Shown in pieces: positions 23,201-31,985 of a DNA stretch of 64,000 bases (the stretch's first letter is position 1; each line of letters starts with the position of its first letter). Under the pieces are notes generated by a model. It had not been told where the DNA came from. It did not search any database and was given only the letters and a program-made list of their open reading frames with translations. Position numbers and translations under genes: made by a program. This DNA comes from Haliclona indistincta. Its lineage: Eukaryota; Porifera; Demospongiae; Haplosclerida; Chalinidae. Location: the NCBI GenBank assembly GCA_964017065.1, contig OZ024783.1, positions 17,149,752-17,213,751 of the forward strand, in the 5' to 3' direction.

Positions 23201-24911
23201 AGCTATATACGGTATCAGTCTTTCTTGAGGCCTTCTGTGATGTGCCAATCAACTGTTAGTGCATGTATGCTACCATTTCTCTGGAGCTGTCTAAGGGCTA
23301 GCTGTAACGTGCGCGTTGCAGTAATGCTGGAGTAGTCATTTTTAGCTCCTAGCTCAGCGCACGGGTATGTGTTCGTTAGAACTCTAGTTTACAATGTATT
23401 TGAGCTCTCCTTCGATACCCTGACTGGCTCATGTGATTTTGTTTCACTGAATACTTGCTTCAATGAAGGTTTTATAGTTGTTACATTCAGGACAGCACTG
23501 GAGTTGCTGAAAGAAAGAACAGTTTGTGTGGGTATAATTTCAGTTTTCGGAAACGTCCATTAATAATGTCAACCCTGCATGCTAAAGGAATGATTAGAAA
23601 AATTGTCTGATCAATCTTCGATGGTTAGAAAGCAAAGATCTGGAGTGTCTCTTAGAGATATCATATTCTGCCAAATGAGATCATGTACATGTACATGCAT
23701 ATAAAATAAACAGGAGTGGGAATTGTACGGCAAAGTGTTTAAAATGAATGATGTAAATATTGGAACAAAGTTTGAGTAATTATATTTTACCCAGAGAGTG
23801 TCTATAGTTATCAGTAGTATTAGAACTTGGCAAATGTATGTGCAAGAGCAATACCGCCATTGGCGCGTAATTATAGTGCAGTAAACAGCTAAGCGATCAG
23901 TGGAGGTGCGGTTAAGAAAAAGCTGTCACTGTACAGCTGGATAACCAATGGAAAAATACGAGGAAGACAGCCAGGTACTAGACTTGCTTGACAAGTAGTA
24001 TACTATACAACGATGAAGTGGGTCCTTAACTTAGCTGCTTTTCACTATTACTATCCAGCTGTACAGAGACGACTCGTCTTCAACTGCACCACTACAGATT
24101 GTCAAGATCGGAAGTACGACGTTGACCAATCAAACGTACGACAATTGTTTACAACCGTACGGTAATACATGCGACCAAAAGTGAATTTGATTTGACATTT
24201 CTATGCAAGATCTTCGAAAGCACAGTAGTTGTTGGCAGTGGTGGATCTAGCCTGAGGTGCTTGGGGGGCCATAATTTATTCATATTATAAGTTTGTACAA
24301 GGCTTGTTTACATTCCATTGCGTGGTTTATAATTATAAAAAAATTAGGGGGGGCCTGGCCCCCCTGTAGATCCGCCACTGGTTGTTGGAGAAACAATGAT
24401 ACAAATGCATACCAGTTATGAAGCTGGTAGAGAGAGGAAGTCAAACTTGGTTCAATGCCACATTGCAATGTAAGCACTGAATCAAAAGGTGGTCCCATAC
24501 CTGAGGCAATTTGTTTTCCTGATGGCTCTATGATACCACCGTTAGGACGCACAAGGTATTGTTTTGGTGCTGTTGTTTTCACCTTGAATCCGACCTTCAC
24601 ATCGGAAGGGTTTTCCAAGGTCAGTGTAGCAGTTACTACTTCGTCATCAAACGGGCCTAGAGAAAATACAAGTATAATAAAGAAAGAGAAATAGTGAGAA
24701 TTAGCTCTTTAGACTCCCAAGAAAGGAAGTTAAGACACACACAGTCAAAACACAATATTAGTGCTACTAAACATAAAGATGAGCTAGCATCACCCAACAA
24801 CCAATTCATCACTACCTACGTCAATTGATTGTACGCATGCGTCAGCACTGTACCGATAAATGTGAGCTCATTAGGAGGAGTTAGCTGAAGGATTTGTGCC
24901 TTTTTTGCCAT
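11280..24911 (-). CDS. VAPA/VAPB-like: VAMP-associated protein (VAP), MSP domain, 4-5 exons
   Basis: Minus-strand exons join in phase: 24911-24854 ([19 protein letters not shown]), 24656-24501 ([19 protein letters not shown] ... [20 protein letters not shown]), 11845-11733 ([25 protein letters not shown]) and 11685-11590 ([11 protein letters not shown]). Every junction is GT-AG. This is the full MSP domain of VAP, an ER-anchored protein that binds FFAT-motif partners at membrane contact sites. The FFAT-binding stretch KVKTTAPxxYxVRPN and KHKFMVQ are conserved. A likely next exon (11399-11280, [11 protein letters not shown]...[10 protein letters not shown]) would be the coiled coil. It uses an AGAG double acceptor and reads to a stop. 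The C-terminal membrane anchor was not located. Intron 1 is 197 bp, but intron 2 is about 12.65 kb and swollen by transposons. Gene symbol is by family only. Confidence 0.93.
11408..11524 (+). mobile_element. Fragment of the composite repeat (copy G) inside the VAP gene
   Basis: ATAAAATTCATCACCAGGTG to GAGGCACTACCGCGCCTCCC is the hairpin-end 115 bp of the composite family. It lies between VAP exon 4 and the presumed coiled-coil exon. Confidence 0.85.
11846..13192. other. VAP intron 2, part without recognised element
   Basis: No gene or clear repeat seen. Minus-strand frames at 12055-12337 and 12693-12920 lack recognisable content. Confidence 0.4.
13193..13812. mobile_element. MITE with ATCATTGCCAGAAATG termini
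   Basis: Left TAATCATTGCCAGAAATG and right CATTTCTGGCAATGATA are inverted, and a further 15 bp is loosely similar. About 620 bp. A fragment of the same terminus is at 18408-18460. The target duplication may be TA. Confidence 0.7.
13915..14296. mobile_element. GC-rich Tc1/mariner-type MITE, copy 1
   Basis: CAGTACCGCTCACGAGTAAG...CTTACTCGTGAGCGGTACTG, 382 bp, with TA at both sides (13913-13914, 14297-14298). The interior is full of CCCGCGGG-type sequence. A GGTTAATGAT motif is tandemly repeated four times at about 14172-14215. Its sister is at 19526-19882. Confidence 0.92.
14349..15586 (-). mobile_element. Composite hairpin/foldback repeat, copy D
   Basis: Hairpin TTAGGGAGGCACGATAGTGC at 14349. 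Body as in copy C. Foldback arms about 15200-15352 and 15435-15586. The element ends at ...TTTTTAATTTTCTTG. Confidence 0.9.
16010..17370. mobile_element. Old hAT-like element hosting a nested TTAA element
   Basis: Ends TAGGGGGTTCCAGTGG...GACCCCAGGCC and GGCCTGGGGTC...CTGGGACCTCCTG are inverted. The flanks ATCTATGG and ATCTACTG are a degraded 8-bp duplication (6 of 8 match). Subterminal CCCACCTACCCACTACGTCA matches the relative at 53912-55132. No transposase remains. Confidence 0.65.
16130..16750. mobile_element. TTAA-flanked MITE, nested
   Basis: GGTGGCGGGTGCG...GCACCCGCCACC with TTAA on both sides (16126-16129 and 16751-16754). 621 bp. TTAA target choice points to a piggyBac-like (or Kolobok-like) mobiliser. 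The interior has no gene. Confidence 0.8.
17605..18200. mobile_element. Longer relative of the 8175-8304 element
   Basis: TTGACCCTTCAGTGCC...CACTAAAGAGTTAA ends, and shared CACCTACTCTAGACGTCATA near the left end and TCATCAAAATAATTCAG near the right end. The central part (17740-18050) is unique. Confidence 0.6.
18643..19396. mobile_element. Foldback element with ~235-bp internal arms
   Basis: TAATAGGCCATTCCCA / TGGGAATGGCCTATTA termini. Internal arms 18712-18948 and 19090-19325 are near-perfect inverted copies (GGAGTAAAGGTGATTACGTA, GTCTTTTGCATTCGACAGAG). The 132-aa plus frame and 114-aa minus frame read the same arm from both sides and are artefacts. Confidence 0.85.
19526..19882. mobile_element. 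GC-rich Tc1/mariner-type MITE, copy 2 (nested in copy E)
   Basis: Same CAGTACCGCTCACGAGTAAG ends as 13915-14296, inverted relative to it, 357 bp. It interrupts the arm between CCACAATGTA and GAATGGTAACA, with loss of some target sequence. Confidence 0.9.
20610..20974. mobile_element. MITE with perfect 10-bp duplication (MULE-like)
   Basis: TAGCCTCGTACCCAGGCCTG...CAGGCCTGGGTACGAGGCTA, 365 bp, flanked by GCTTGGTCAC at 20600-20609 and 20975-20984. A 9-10 bp duplication is typical of Mutator-like elements. Confidence 0.88.
21180..22382 (+). mobile_element. Composite hairpin/foldback repeat, copy F
   Basis: Foldback arms about 21190-21330 and 21424-21580, body, then the terminal hairpin GGGAGACACTACCGTGTCTC at 22357-22376. 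It shows more substitutions than copies C and D. Confidence 0.88.
22383..24227. other. VAP intron 2, no confident gene
   Basis: Frames at 23021-23335 and 23369-23563 have no recognisable domain. A partial inverted repeat (CTGTACAGCTGGATA / TATCCAGCTGTACAG) spans 23928-24068. Confidence 0.4.
24236..24380. mobile_element. hAT-type MITE with perfect 8-bp duplication
   Basis: CAGTGGTGGATCTAG...GTAGATCCGCCACTG, 145 bp. GTTGTTGG lies at 24228-24235 and 24381-24388. Confidence 0.92.
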
Positions 24912-25501
24912 GATGACTCTGCTCCTATCAGCTCACTGTTCCCTAAAGATCAAACAGAAGAGAATGTTTTCTAAGTCTGATAAACACTGCAGTATACAAG
25001 ACTGAACACAAGAGAAATTTGCACAATGCACACTTTTATGAATGACAATAATTAAGTTTAATTGCGCCTATGATTGAATGGTTGCACTATGCAACAACAG
25101 TGCATCCAGCAGTTCTTATTCAGTATACACGTCTTGTTACTACACCAACGCATTAAAAGTGAGACTTGAGCTCAACCCAATACAACATGATCACACACGG
25201 TCACTGACGGGACATTGGAGCGCTGTGTAATCAGAGCCCATCCCCAAGTCACAAATGACTCTCTCTCTTGTACTCTCCCACTTGCTTGCTTCTCACCTCG
25301 ATCACGCTGTAATATTTCACCAAGCTGAAAGAAATCTTCTGGGTTGCTTGCGTGGGGCAGTGATGGACTGTGGCGGAAAATCTCCTAAACTAATTGGGCG
25401 TGTCCCGACCTCAGCATCGCGCGCTAGAAGCTCCTTAAGCGTTGCCATAGTAATCATGTGCTTTGGGGGAGTGGCCTGAAGGCGAGGCTAGGCCCGCCAT
25501 T
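24912..25501 (-). promoter_or_regulatory. VAP 5' flank
   Basis: About 590 bp between the VAP start codon and the giant foldback insertion. No clear TATA box. It should hold the promoter, which would place the 23.6 kb insertion immediately upstream. No coding seen, apart from an unsupported 74-aa frame. Confidence 0.4.
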
Positions 25502-26003
25502 GAAAGCACACCCGGTTCGGAAACCCTGCCCATCTATTTAGATAAAAAAACGTTTCTAGTTTGGGTGCTAGTTTTGCAGTCTCGTGAGAGGGCTAGGGTT
25601 TCAATAGTTCAATAATAATAAAACCTTAGAGGGGAGGATCTAATGCAAACGAGCCTACGCCTACTTTATAGTAAAGATGGCTGCTGTTTATAGGAACCTA
25701 GAGGCGATTAAATCCACTGAAGACGAGTCATTTCTGCTGTCTGGCATTCTATTCTACTACGAGCCAAGTGGACAAGCCTTTTAAACTTCTTTGTGACAAT
25801 GAAAAGGCGTTGCAACGAGAAGAAATCTCAGCTAGAACCGGCTGAATGTCATAGCTTGTTTGTGAATTCAAGGTCCTGAACACCTACATAATCTCTGAGT
25901 AGAACTGGTGAGTCTACCAATAGGTAGAAATGGTCAGATTGTATTATAGGAGCATCACTGTTGTTGGTTTTCCTGTAAATAGACCGCCCCTAGCTGCTAG
26001 CTA

Positions 26004-28711
26004 AAGTAACCGCGGGGGTTTCCGGAAAGGGTGGGGTTTCCGGAAACTCAAGAGATTTTTCTACGCTGAGCTCAAGACAAGCAACGCACAGCTACCAAAT
26101 TTGGTGAATACCATGCCCTATCATAGTGCTCTTTTGGGCCACATTAGGTGGCTGCAGAAAATTTGCAAACATGCTATTAGGCTAGGCAAATCATACGCAT
26201 ACGGTTAAAAATCGCTAAAAAAACTTTCTTGCAGCACTGCAACTTTACCAATGCATGCAGATATGCAATAAAAACCAACTGCAACTACGCAGACTGACCA
26301 TTTAAAACAGTACGAGAATAATCAGAGCCCGCTGCACACGTGCATGCTGTCAACAGTAGTATTAAATACAAATCGTATTTTCCATTATATAAACAAACGC
26401 GCATACGCTTTTCACAGCAATAAAAAAAGTTGTTTGAATTTTTTCAATGGCAGCAAAACGAAAGTATAGTGCGGAGGACCTCCAGAGAGCCATTGCAGAG
26501 TGCCGGAGTAAAAGTGAACCAAACGTGCATGGAGTTGCATTAAAATATGGCATTCCACCTAGTACGCTCGATGACCACGTAAAGGGGAAGGTGAAGAAGG
26601 TTGGTGCAGGGGGGTCGACTGTGCTGAGTAGACAGGTGGAGCAAGAAATTGTTCTGTCATGCATAGCACTTGCTGATATTGGATTTGGGATTACAAAAGA
26701 AATTGTAGACATAGTCGTCCACGACTATCTTGAAGAAAAGCAAATCAGCAACCCATTCACCAATGGAATCCCGGGAAGGGATTGGTGGAATCGCTTCAAG
26801 AAGAGGTGGCCCATCCTTAGCGAAAGAAAGCCACAACACTTGTCAAAAGCGAGAGCACGGGCCGGGTGCAGAGAGGTGATAGATGCATGGTTTGACCAGG
26901 TGCAGAAAACATTTCTCGAAGCAGGGTTGAACGTGGCAGATCCAGGGATAGCGTGCCGACTGTATGTGGAACTGCGATGAGACAGGGTTCTGCACATCCT
27001 CATCCTCAACAAAGCTAATAGTACGCAGAGGAGCAAAGGCTGTACACGAAGTAGGTGGTGGTTCTGGACATGAATTCATTACTGTCCATTGTGCAGCAAG
27101 TGGGAGTGGAGAGCGTTTACCACCATTCATCTTGTACAAAGGCAAAAATCTGTACCGGAGGTGGATGGAGGGCGGACCAGCTGGGGCACTTTATGGAGTG
27201 AATGATTCGGGTTGGATGGATGCCAGCAACTTCCTGTCCTGGTTCAACAAGCTGTTCGTCCCAGCAGTGACACACCTGACAGAAACAGCACCAGTCGTTC
27301 TTTTCTTTGACGGCCACCATTCTCATATTAGCCTTGAGCTAATTAATACAGCAAGAGAGAAGAACGTGCTACTCCTATGCCTACCGCCAAATACAACGCA
27401 TCTTTTACAGCCAATGGATGTTGGAGTATTTGCACCACTCAAGAGTGCCTGGAGGCAAATACTGAAGAAATTCAAGCTGAAAACAAGAGGAGAGAGAGTA
27501 AGCAAGGAAGTTTTTCCATCTCTAATTGCAGAATTGTGGGAAGCTTCCTTTACAACAGCACACTCCAAAGGTGGCTTTAAAAGTGCAGGCCTTGTTCCAT
27601 TTTCTCGTCAGCATGTTCTTGACAAGCTTCCCCCAACTGCTCAAGACACTAACGATCACCAGGATCACCAGACAACAGCGTCACCGAGAAGACACCAACG
27701 CATCACTTGCACTAGCTGTGGTGAGCAGATACCGACAACACCGATACTGAAAACCCAGATAGTTTCATACTTCGCTGGGATACTGGAAATCCAAACCAGC
27801 AAGCCAACTCTAGGACAGCGCAACAATCTAAGAATCAGAGTAGAAGGTGACGCCATCACATCCGATGAGTTTGTAGAGTTATTGGAGGCACAGAAGGCAG
27901 CTAAAGAGAAAGAGAAAGAAGAGAAGAGACAGAAGAAAAAGGGGAAAAACAAACAACAACAACAAAGAGAAGAAAAAGAGGGTAAGATAAAATTTGTCTA
28001 TAATATTACTATGATATTCATTTTGAAAATTTTAGATGTCAATGAGAATGTGTGCCATGTTTGCAAGGCAGAGTATGATGATGATGAGAACCAGGATGCC
28101 TGGATTGGCTGTGACAGTGATGCAGATGTATGCGGTCGATGGTTTCATTATTGGTGTGCTGGATTTAAAAGGAAGCCAAGCGCACGCAAAAGATTCATAT
28201 GCAAGTACTGTTAAACTCTTCTAAACACAATTTTCTTATTCATCTAATGACCAGCAGTCACCAGCTACTGTAACAATAATCACAAATTCAGTGCATTTCA
28301 ATCATCAAACTGGCAACAAAGTTTTATTTACTTTGTGTTTACAATTTTTTATACTCACATGGTATATTCCACATTTCCAATACTTGCTGTGACATCAAAA
28401 CTCCTTAATACATCTTTACCAAGTCTTGACACATGCTGACACACAAGAACAAAGCCGTTTTTTACAAGAATACGCGCGTTTCCGGAAACCCCACCCACTT
28501 AATTTTTGATGCTTTTTCATACAGCATAAAATAACGAAGAATTAAAATTAGAAATCACTGTGGAGAACATTCAAACTCTTCAATTTAGTAGCCCATTGCC
28601 TTGGCTTTTCAGCGATATTAGTCTGGTTCAATGAAGTGCTGCTGAAGCTGAGCTAGAGACAAAAGATTAGACCACACCCAAAAGTTTTTCCGAAAACCCC
28701 CGCGGTTACTT
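26004..28711 (+). mobile_element. pogo/Tigger-like transposon with TA duplication
   Basis: Ends AAGTAACCGCGGGGGTTTCC and its complement GAAAACCCCCGCGGTTACTT, with TA at 26002-26003 and 28712-28713. 2708 bp. A subterminal repeat GGGTGGGGTTTCCGGAAA recurs inverted near 28480-28500. The right arm of the giant foldback keeps the uninterrupted site (GCTAGC then TATATAGCTCTC in the left-arm sense). Confidence 0.92.
26447..28214 (+). pseudogene. pogo/Tigger (Jerky/CENP-B type) DDE transposase with PHD finger, one frameshift
   Basis: First frame 26447-26980: HTH_psq (MAAKRKYSAEDLQRAIAECR, YGIPPSTLDDHV) and a CENP-B-like DNA-binding part ending GRDWWNRFKKRW. Second frame from about 26960 to 28214: the catalytic core. 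Its first Asp is in WNCDETGF, its second in VVLFFDGHHSH, and its third in PPNTTHLLQPMDVGVF. A Lys/Glu/Gln-rich linker and a C-terminal PHD-type zinc finger follow (CHVCKAEYDD, then GCDSDADVCGRWFHYWC ... CKYC). The frames switch by one base at about 26960, just before the first catalytic Asp, so the copy looks dead or very recently broken. A 54-bp in-frame intron is probable at 27982-28035 (GTAAGA...TTTTAG). The PHD finger suggests chromatin-guided integration, which is inference. Confidence 0.9.
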
Positions 28712-28715
28712 TATA

Positions 28716-28919
28716 CCGTACAGCTAGATATTTTGGTGGACTAAAATTTTGGCGAATTTGGCGAATCGTCAAGCATCCGCCAAAATATTAGTCGCCAAAA
28801 TCTGTTTTTCTATTACAGCAATACGTGAGCCAGGCGCTGGACGCCAAAATATTAGTCACCAAACGCAAAATCTGGGACATTCGCCAAAATTTTGTCCACC
28901 AAAATTTCTAGCTGTACGG
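28716..28919. mobile_element. MITE of the GGCGAATTTGGCGAA family (copy 2), TA duplication
   Basis: CCGTACAGCTAGATATTTTG...AAAATTTCTAGCTGTACGG, 204 bp, with TA at 28714-28715 and 28920-28921. It sits 4 bp from the end of the pogo element. Both inserted into one TATATA. Confidence 0.92.
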
Positions 28920-29009
28920 TATAGCTCTCTATAGCTAGTACGCATTCAGCTGCTTTATTTCACAGAGAATTTGTTTCATGCTTGTCTTGTTAACGTATCT
29001 GAGGCTAAC

Positions 29010-29231
29010 AGTAGTCAGGCGTGGCATGACTATTCGCGTTCACGGAATAGTCAAAGGACATCAGAATACTGTACGGTACCTGTACCGCAGCCAGCGCCAT
29101 CGCGTAACACGTGGGTTAGTCACGCCCACGAAAAGTACATCTGCGTTGGCGTAGTCAAATTCCTAAGGTACAGTATTCTAATGTCCCCTGACTATTCTGT
29201 GAACGTGAACAGTCAGGCCATGCCTGACTAG
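29010..29231. mobile_element. Foldback MITE shared by both arms (left-arm copy, internally deleted)
   Basis: AGTAGTCAGGCGTGGCATGA ... TCAGGCCATGCCTGACTA. The equivalent in the right arm is about 33325-33765 and is roughly 220 bp longer inside. The 61.4 kb copy of the family lacks it (AAGGCTAGCTGCATGAACAG continuous near 61925). Confidence 0.8.
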
Positions 29232-29805
29232 GCTAGCTGCATGAACAGCACACTTGTAATCACAAAATGAAAAGAATGTTGTCTTGTACAAAAAGTACCG
29301 AGCACTTTACCTAGTACCAACGAGCACACACGTCTAGCCTCTGTTGCACAATAGTTAAAATTAGGCTACTGATACATGAAATTAATTGTGGAGGATGAAT
29401 GCAGCGAAATGGGTAAAAAAATTATTTGCGCAAAAATTAATGTGTCTTCCTCTTAACGACACACGTAGCTCACGGGATTCTGAAGAACCGCCCAGTCTCC
29501 TGAAAGGTCCACTTTTCTCTCCACTTCCTTAGCCAAAATTGAGGCAGCTTGTTTTCAGTGAAAATAGCACATCTATAGGTAGTCCTACGTGACTGTTCAT
29601 GAAAATTGGCGCAAAAAATCAATTCACACGGCCATCCCATGATTTTTAGTAAGACAAACTTTTTGCGGCACAAGAAAAAGAGGCCTTTCCGTAAATTTCT
29701 GGCTACGGCCTTGTATAATGAGGGTTTTGTATAATCTGCTAATGATAATGATAGGCATAAAATAGGCTTATTATTGACTGTTGTCTGGTGTGTAGCCCTA
29801 GATTT

Positions 29806-30342
29806 AGTCTCGCGGGCCAGACGTTCTGAGGGAACGTCTGGTCACTAAGGCCAGGTTTTCGTGGCACAATGGAATGTAAACAAACGACACGTCACGCTTG
29901 AAATCACGTGTTTAGTCGACGTCACCAGTCTAGTTAGCAAGCGTGTAGCATATTAACAGGCTTTTAGCATGCTAAAACTCTTCCTAGAGCAATACCAACC
30001 TGGTTGGCTACAATCGCGATGTTCATGATCGCTGGAGCAGTCATGAGACAACAAGAGAACCATTGCGTGAACATGAATCATGTACAATATACCGTCAGCA
30101 GCATCGAGAACAACGAGTAGCAGGTATTAGCCGTCGCTTGTAAGACTTTTTACGACGAACACGCCAGTTTTGGCAGCTAAAAAGGTCTGTAAACAGCTTC
30201 ATGCGCAATCGCGCCCCGTAGTCACGTGAAAACCCACGCAATTGATTGCTTATGAGGGCGCGCCGGAATGTTGGCGTCGCTCACAGAAACCTGGCCTTAG
30301 TGACCAGACGTTCCCCCAGAACGTCTGGCCCGCGAGACTACT
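29806..30342. mobile_element. MITE with CTAGATTT duplication, left arm only
   Basis: AGTCTCGCGGGCCAGACGTT...AACGTCTGGCCCGCGAGACT with a hairpin inside each end (CCAGACGTTC/GAACGTCTGG). Direct repeat CTAGATTT at 29798-29805 and 30343-30350. The right arm has the empty site at about 32770. Confidence 0.88.
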
Positions 30343-30869
30343 CTAGATTTAAGGTTATCGAAATTAATTATTTCTCTCTCTCTCAGACTATTAATTTTGT
30401 GAAATCAGACAGGGTTATTACTAAACTCCTATTTTGTTCTAGGAGAATGAACATCAGGTTTGTCATAATGAGTGACAACGTGCTGCTTGATTGATGGTGT
30501 TATGTCCACAGGTGCAACTGAAAAAGTGATGGTCTAGCAAGTCGTAACAAAACAGATTAAAGCTAAGTAGTTACTAGTCCAAGTCATTCAATATGTATGA
30601 ACTCTTGGTATTTCGTATCACAATGATTATTTTTATTGTAACAATGAACACACTAGAAGTTCGTAACACACATGGTCTAATTGTAGTACAATGGTTTGTT
30701 ACAATGAATCGTACCATCCACTGAAATAGTCCTGAGACAAACAGTTGCAAAATTCTTCCAGTGACCTAGCTTGCAATCTGGTAAGCGCTGATGAAGTGTA
30801 GCTTGACTGTAGGAGTAGTTTAATAGTGCTTTTAAGAGAAAATGCCGTCTCATAGTGATCTTGAGGCTA

Positions 30870-31985
30870 AGTTGCATACTAATCTGGTGGACTTGATGGG
30901 TAAGAATACAGTGAAAGCAATGAAATGAAGAAAATGACAATTCATAGTGTTATTGAGACTAAAGTGCAGTAAGTTGCATACTAATCTGGTGGACTTCATG
31001 GGTAAGAATACAGTGAAAGCAATGAAATGAAGAAAATGACAATTCATAGTGTTCTTGAGACTAAAGTGCAGTAAGTTGCATACTAATCTGGTGGACTTGA
31101 TTGGTAAGAATACAGTGAAAGCACTGAAAGGAAGAAAGTGACAATTCATACACTGTAAAAACTAAAGTGGTCATATCACACCGAAGGTGTGAGAATTGCC
31201 TCATTTTTCCCACTTTTGGTGGGAAAAGTGAGGCAATTCTCACACCTTCGGTGTGATATGACCACTTTAGCTTTTGCAGTGTAGTGTTCTTGAGACTAAA
31301 GTGCAGTAAGTTGCATACTAATCTGGTGGACATCATGGGTAAGAATACAGTGAAAGCACTGAAATGAAGAAAGTGACAATTCATAGTGTTCTTGAGACTA
31401 AAGTGCAGTAAGTTGCATACTAATCTGGTGGACTTGATGGGTAAGAATACAGTGAAAGCACTGAAATGAAGAAACTGACAATTCATAGTGTTCTTGAGAC
31501 TAAAGTGCAGTAAGTTGCATACTAATCTGGTGGACTTGATGGGTAAGAATACAGTGAAAGCACTGAAATGAAGCTAAGAAAGTGACAATTCATAGTGTTC
31601 TTGAGACTAAAGTGCAGTAAGTTGCATACTAATCTGGTGGACATCATGGGTAAGAATACAGTGAAAGCACTGAAATGAAGAAAGTGACAATTCATAGTGT
31701 TCTTGAGACTAAAGTGCAGTAAGTTGCATACTAATCTGGTGGACTTGATGGGTAAGAATACAGTGAAAGCAATGAAATGAAGAAAGTGACAATTCATAGT
31801 GTTCTTGAGACTAAAGTGCAGTAAGTTGCATACTAATCTGGTGGACTTGATGGGTAAGAATACAGTGAAAGCAGTGAAATGAAGAAAATGACAATTCATA
31901 GTGTTCTTGAGACTAAAGTGCAGTAAGTTGCATACTAATCTGGTACACTTAATTGATTGGTAAGAATACAGTGAAAGCAATGAAA
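30870..31985. repeat. 102-bp tandem array in the loop of the giant foldback
   Basis: About ten units containing TAATCTGGTGGACTTGATGG, GTAAGAATACAGTGAAAGCA and GTGTTCTTGAGACTAAAGTG. Spacing is 102 bp (107 in one unit). The length is a multiple of three, so minus-strand frames of 34-residue repeats stay open. One or two units lie inverted near 32130-32230. A 131-bp MITE interrupts one unit. Confidence 0.95.
31151..31281. mobile_element. CACTG-ended MITE forming a near-perfect hairpin
   Basis: CACTGTAAAAACTAAAGTGG...CCACTTTAGCTTTTGCAGTG, 131 bp, TA at 31149-31150 and 31282-31283. Neighbouring 102-bp units show the empty site AATTCATAGTGTTCTTGAG. Ends resemble those of the autonomous-type element at 36332 (CACTGCAAAAACT). 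Confidence 0.93.

Noticed and set aside
23021..23335. 104-aa plus frame with many Cys
   Set aside because: No homology recognised, no splice or start support, and it lies in the antisense of an intron.
24280..24500. Extension of VAP exon 2 frame into [14 protein letters not shown]
   Set aside because: Intronic; it reads through the splice donor into a hAT MITE.
26362..27568. Several 60-116 aa minus-strand frames
   Set aside because: Antisense shadows of the pogo transposase.
30850..31980. Minus-strand frames of 99-152 aa with 34-residue repeats
   Set aside because: Product of the 102-bp tandem array in the foldback loop; no start context, splice sites or known domain.
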